Below, one piece after another: positions 62,801-64,000 of a stretch of DNA of 64,000 bases. The notes under the pieces were generated by a model that saw nothing but the letters and a program-made list of their open reading frames with translations, searched no databases and was not told the DNA's origin. Position numbers and translations under genes: made by a program. The stretch's first letter is position 1; each line of letters starts with the position of its first letter. The DNA comes from Aurelia coerulea (taxonomy: Eukaryota; Cnidaria; Scyphozoa; Semaeostomeae; Ulmaridae). The stretch lies in the NCBI GenBank assembly GCA_039566865.1, contig CM076949.1, forward strand, positions 19,816,501 through 19,880,500, given 5' to 3'.

Positions 62801-63767
62801 CACGCTAAAGTTTGCAGCGAAATCAAGAGAGATTGTGAACAAGCCATTCACTAGAGGTTTGCTTATCTTATGACTACTTGTTTTCTCTGGTTTAATACCG
62901 GGTGCGTCTGAAATAGTATTCTACTTTGAAAGGCCATGATAAGAACCTTGAGGCTGAAATTTAATCTTTTAAACCCCCTAAATAAGAAGCCCTAAGCGGC
63001 TGAAATTGAGAAAGGTTCTTATATAATAGCTTTCATGTAAATTATAAAATGACAGGAATTTTCAGAATTCTTCAGACTTCTTCATTGGTACAAAATATTA
63101 AAGGATTTTTAAACAGGTATTCTTACAGACCTATAAATGTTCTCAAGAATTCTCAAGAATTCTGACAAAGTCTTGGGCTGGAAAATAGTGTTAATGTGCA
63201 AGGCGTGTACGTATATAAGAACTTTTTTATAAGAACCTTACAGGCTGGAATTTAGAATAGCAGCCACTTAATTAAGAACCTATTCAGGCTGCCCAGGAAA
63301 AACCAAGGTTCGTTTATGCGGGTTTCTACTGTATCGAAAAGCAAATGACCTTTTCTATAGATTAACTTTTAATTTTTTTCTTTCGATTTCTAACGTTGTG
63401 CCAGTACTACCGAGTGTGGCAAAAATAAGTTCAGACGTTTTAAAATTCCTAGCACCCAGAATACTACTTTAAGGGAAGAGAAGTTCGCGAGAAGAAACTT
63501 TTGCAAGTTGGAAATAACGCAAAAATTTTGGAATTAACTTTGGTGAATTGCCCAAATTCAATTCATTCAAATCCATCCAGTACTCTGGGAGCTACGATTT
63601 TTCAGACGTCTAAACATTTTGGTGCACCCAAGAAACGTTATTTTATAGAATACAAATGTTATTTTATCTTATCCTTAGTCGAAGATATACGGCCACTAAA
63701 GCGACAACATGAACGTGACGGTACAGCAGATATGCGAGCAAAGAAGCCAATGTTAGACACACAAAAG
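47229..63767 (+). CDS. KIF22: KIF22/Kid-type chromokinesin, motor domain and early neck; gene continues past the right edge
   Basis: Plus-end microtubule motor that binds chromosome arms and gives the polar ejection force in mitosis. Twelve exons: 47229-47377, 49159-49298, 51683-51721, 52306-52418, 54212-54298, 55297-55355, 57305-57368, 58141-58250, 58985-59060, 59947-59991, 62721-62856, 63679-63767. All junctions are GT-AG and phases agree (369 codons so far). Motifs: VLVRLRP near the N-terminus, P-loop GPTGAGKT (about 92-99), switch I NNVSSRSH (204-211), switch II and beyond [18 protein letters not shown] (233-250), [11 protein letters not shown] and the end of the motor domain at [23 protein letters not shown] after DLAGS is the KIF22 signature. 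The coiled coil and the DNA-binding helix-hairpin-helix tail are not in the window. ATG 47229 is chosen because an in-frame TAG precedes it, which may also be the acceptor AG. Confidence 0.94.
48693..48795. mobile_element. 103-bp hairpin element with GGCACTTGA ends
   Basis: GGCACTTGAATTTTACAGT pairs with ACTGTAAAATTCGTCAAGTGCC, with an inner hairpin GATTCGGCACTTGA/TGAAGTGCCGAATC. The 23 bases starting GCCCTCTACATGG at its left end recur exactly inside KIF22 exon 2. Confidence 0.75.
49159..49298 (+). CDS. KIF22: KIF22 exon 2, P-loop (first part), with a 21-bp insertion
   Basis: Acceptor TTTTCAG|T. Reads [18 protein letters not shown], then seven residues STWRHLT, then [20 protein letters not shown]. 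Vertebrate KIF22 goes from VQP straight to ILRHLLEGQN, so STWRHLT is extra. The inserted DNA matches an intronic element 500 bp upstream. Confidence 0.9.
49840..50203. mobile_element. Inverted-repeat element, TACACCCTTTTTTTATAAGAATA ends
   Basis: The left end ACACCCTTTTTTTATAAG and right end CTTATAAAAAAAGAGTGT are inverted. The interior repeats TAAGAATATT many times. Between KIF22 exons 2 and 3. Confidence 0.8.
50429..50855. mobile_element. TACAGTA-family element, variant with ATATAAGAACCTAC
   Basis: TACAGTAAATCCCCGCATATAA at left, inverted at right (ATATGCGGGGAATTACTGTA). The interior carries GAGCTAGGCTGAAATAGGTTC-type motifs, like copies 381-818. Confidence 0.8.
50980..51100 (+). repeat. 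SINE body fragment
   Basis: Carries GGGATGTTAAACCAGGGGTC, CATGCCTGGATGCTGCATGG and CCAGCCCACTCAAGATAAATTA, the same body as 14560-14700 without the tRNA-like head. Confidence 0.7.
51683..51721 (+). CDS. KIF22: KIF22 exon 3, 39-bp microexon with GKT
   Basis: AG|GA then [12 protein letters not shown], ending G|GTACAG. It completes the P-loop (GAGKT) and matches KTHTMLGSPEQPG of vertebrates. Phase 1 in and out. Confidence 0.92.
52306..52418 (+). CDS. KIF22: KIF22 exon 4
   Basis: Encodes [20 protein letters not shown] and [14 protein letters not shown]; the kinesin motif SxLEIYQEK is clear. Donor AAG|GTGAGT, phase 0. Confidence 0.95.
52853..53014. mobile_element. TACAGTA-family element, 162-bp short form
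   Basis: TACAGTAAAAACCCGCGTATAA at left and TTATACGCGGGTTTTTACTGTA at right. It is essentially two ends with a short middle. Confidence 0.85.
54212..54298 (+). CDS. KIF22: KIF22 exon 5
   Basis: Twenty-nine codons: [29 protein letters not shown], matching vertebrate VLDLLDPASGDLVIRED and ILIPGLSQ. Phase 0 at both ends. Confidence 0.95.
54411..54925. mobile_element. Foldback element
   Basis: GCCTGTGTTCCAGACCACTTG and CAAGCACTAATCCGTGTTCA at left are inverted at 54850-54925. About 110 bp downstream of KIF22 exon 5. Confidence 0.8.
55297..55355 (+). CDS. KIF22: KIF22 exon 6
   Basis: Encodes [20 protein letters not shown], equal in place to FADFERHFLPASRNR of vertebrate KIF22. Acceptor TTCAAG|GTG, donor AAGAG|GTAAGA, ending in phase 2. 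Confidence 0.92.
55453..55710. mobile_element. tRNA-like head plus inverted SINE body
   Basis: A plus-strand A box TGGCACAGTGG (55461-55471) and B box-like GGGCTCGATCCC (55506-55517) are spaced as in a tRNA. No acceptor stem forms, so it is not a working tRNA. The body at 55595-55705 is the SINE body in minus orientation, so two insertions may abut. Confidence 0.6.
56157..56209. repeat. (AAT)n microsatellite
   Basis: About 16 ATA/AAT units with one GAT interruption. A second such run is at 56805-56833. Confidence 0.95.
56225..56300 (-). ncRNA. Hammerhead-like core, Penelope-type remnant
   Basis: On the minus strand CTGATGA (56260-56254), a GAT-TTTA-ATC hairpin and GAAA (56242-56239) stand in hammerhead order, followed by CG as in the motif at 46552. 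Presumably the end of a degraded Penelope-like element; no protein remnant was found. Confidence 0.4.
57305..57368 (+). CDS. KIF22: KIF22 exon 7, switch I
   Basis: Completes an Arg codon, then [20 protein letters not shown] and K. SSRSH is the switch I signature of kinesins. Acceptor TTGCAG, donor AAG|GTAAAC. Confidence 0.96.
57548..57634 (+). mobile_element. 87-bp 3'-end copy of the LINE at 41646-43095
   Basis: GATTAGTTTCCATGTACATA through GATGTAAAATAAAGATACAA and (CAA)n is nearly identical to 42998-43095. It is a severely 5'-truncated insertion of the same family. Confidence 0.92.
57789..57915. repeat. Inverted repeat
   Basis: TACCTTTATTTTGAACGAAA at 57789 is inverted as TTTCGTTCAAAATAAAGGTA near 57895. 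A third partial copy (CCTTTATTTTGAAC) follows the LINE tail at 57635. Confidence 0.8.
58141..58250 (+). CDS. KIF22: KIF22 exon 8, switch II
   Basis: Encodes a linker with NCDNPTKKY and then [25 protein letters not shown] is switch II and EDNRRTGN is characteristic of KIF22. Ends in phase 2 at AG|GTTTGT. Confidence 0.97.
58265..58320. repeat. (TCA)n microsatellite
   Basis: Imperfect TCA/TCG triplets start 15 bp after the KIF22 exon 8 donor. Confidence 0.9.
58985..59060 (+). CDS. KIF22: KIF22 exon 9
   Basis: Encodes [20 protein letters not shown] and LNKGM, matching [24 protein letters not shown]. Donor ATG|GTAAGT. Confidence 0.96.
59947..59991 (+). CDS. KIF22: KIF22 exon 10, 45-bp microexon
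   Basis: Fifteen codons, [15 protein letters not shown], the conserved kinesin [11 protein letters not shown] motif. Acceptor TTCTAG, donor CAG|GTGATT. Confidence 0.96.
60505..60905. mobile_element. Foldback with AGGGAAG.AACTTTTGCGAG ends
   Basis: GGGAAGGAACTTTTGCGAG and GAAATTTCGCAG at left are inverted at right (CTGCGAAATTTCC..., CGAAAGTTTCTTCCC). A matching single end starts near 63470. In KIF22 intron 10. Confidence 0.75.
61110..61922. mobile_element. Inverted-repeat element with GCCC.GGCAAAACGACTGGAC ends
   Basis: AAAGCCCCGGCAAAACGACT at left and AGTCGTTTTGCCAGGGCTT at right. The phrases GTTCAGTCGTTTTGCCA and CACTGGACA recur inside. A (TTCA)n microsatellite fills 61468-61518. Confidence 0.85.
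62721..62856 (+). CDS. KIF22: KIF22 exon 11, end of motor domain
   Basis: Encodes [38 protein letters not shown] and VNKPFT, matching DSLGGSAHSILIANIAPE through INRPFTN. Ends in phase 1. Confidence 0.96.
62897..63335. repeat. Degenerate pieces of TA-flanked elements
   Basis: ACCGGGTGCGTCTG at 62897 resembles a Tc1/mariner-like end. TAAGAACCTT motifs and GCGGGTTTCTACTGTA at 63318-63334 are the right end of a TACAGTA-family element. The left partner is unclear. Confidence 0.45.
63679..63767 (+). CDS. KIF22: KIF22 exon 12, neck
   Basis: Completes a Val codon and reads [14 protein letters not shown], then a basic stretch ending DTQK|GTGATT, phase 0. The place equals the poorly conserved post-motor region of vertebrate KIF22. 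The gene goes on outside the window. Confidence 0.75.
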
Positions 63768-64000
63768 GTGATTATTTCTTATTCATTCTATTCGAGAAGT
63801 CAGACGCTATATTTTGCTTATATTGCTATGAACACTGACAGCGTGACGGTAATACTAACATGCTTTATCGTCACACATTTGTTGCTGAGCTGGCACCTTT
63901 ACTGTACTCAGATTGCGTTGATTGCAGGTACATTTTTCCCAACCATTTGCTCACAGACACAGAATGCTTTTAACGAGATCTGAATGCTAACGCAGTCATT

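Overview
The window is eukaryotic, animal-type nuclear DNA: AT-rich, with long introns that are packed with inverted-repeat (foldback) elements, short TA- or TTAA-flanked elements and decayed non-LTR retrotransposons. Two multi-exon genes can be read exon by exon, with GT-AG splice sites and matching phases. The animal is probably an early-branching invertebrate, possibly an anthozoan cnidarian. That guess rests on the style of the LINE reverse transcriptases and of the repeats, and is only an inference.

Left and centre, minus strand (41194 down to 3396): a complete HELLS/LSH-type SNF2 chromatin remodeller in 17 coding exons. The spliced model has 1315 codons plus stop. The catalytic core aligns along its whole length with vertebrate HELLS. 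It differs by one 480-codon acidic exon (36056-37495) near the N-terminus that vertebrate HELLS lacks. The 5' half of the exon with helicase motif VI has been copied, with its splice acceptor, into a 172-bp tandem array (about 5623-6826).

Right, plus strand (47229 to beyond 63767): the motor domain and start of the neck of a KIF22/Kid-type chromokinesin in 12 coding exons. The gene runs off the right edge. HELLS and KIF22 are head to head. A perfect E2F-type site and an inverted CCAAT box lie just upstream of the HELLS start. A possible non-coding KIF22 first exon begins about 130 bp away, so a shared cell-cycle promoter is likely but unproven. Both products act on chromatin in dividing cells.

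Everything else is intron, flank or mobile DNA. It includes three non-LTR retrotransposon ORFs or large fragments (10424-11002, 19949-21526, 41660-42960) and smaller remnants (24400-24740, 45075-45250, 57548-57634). It also includes a nested three-element structure at 41518-45075, many foldback elements, tRNA-derived SINE pieces, a dispersed 140-bp repeat in at least five copies, and two hammerhead/Penelope-like motifs. No rRNA gene, CRISPR array or bacterial gene was seen.
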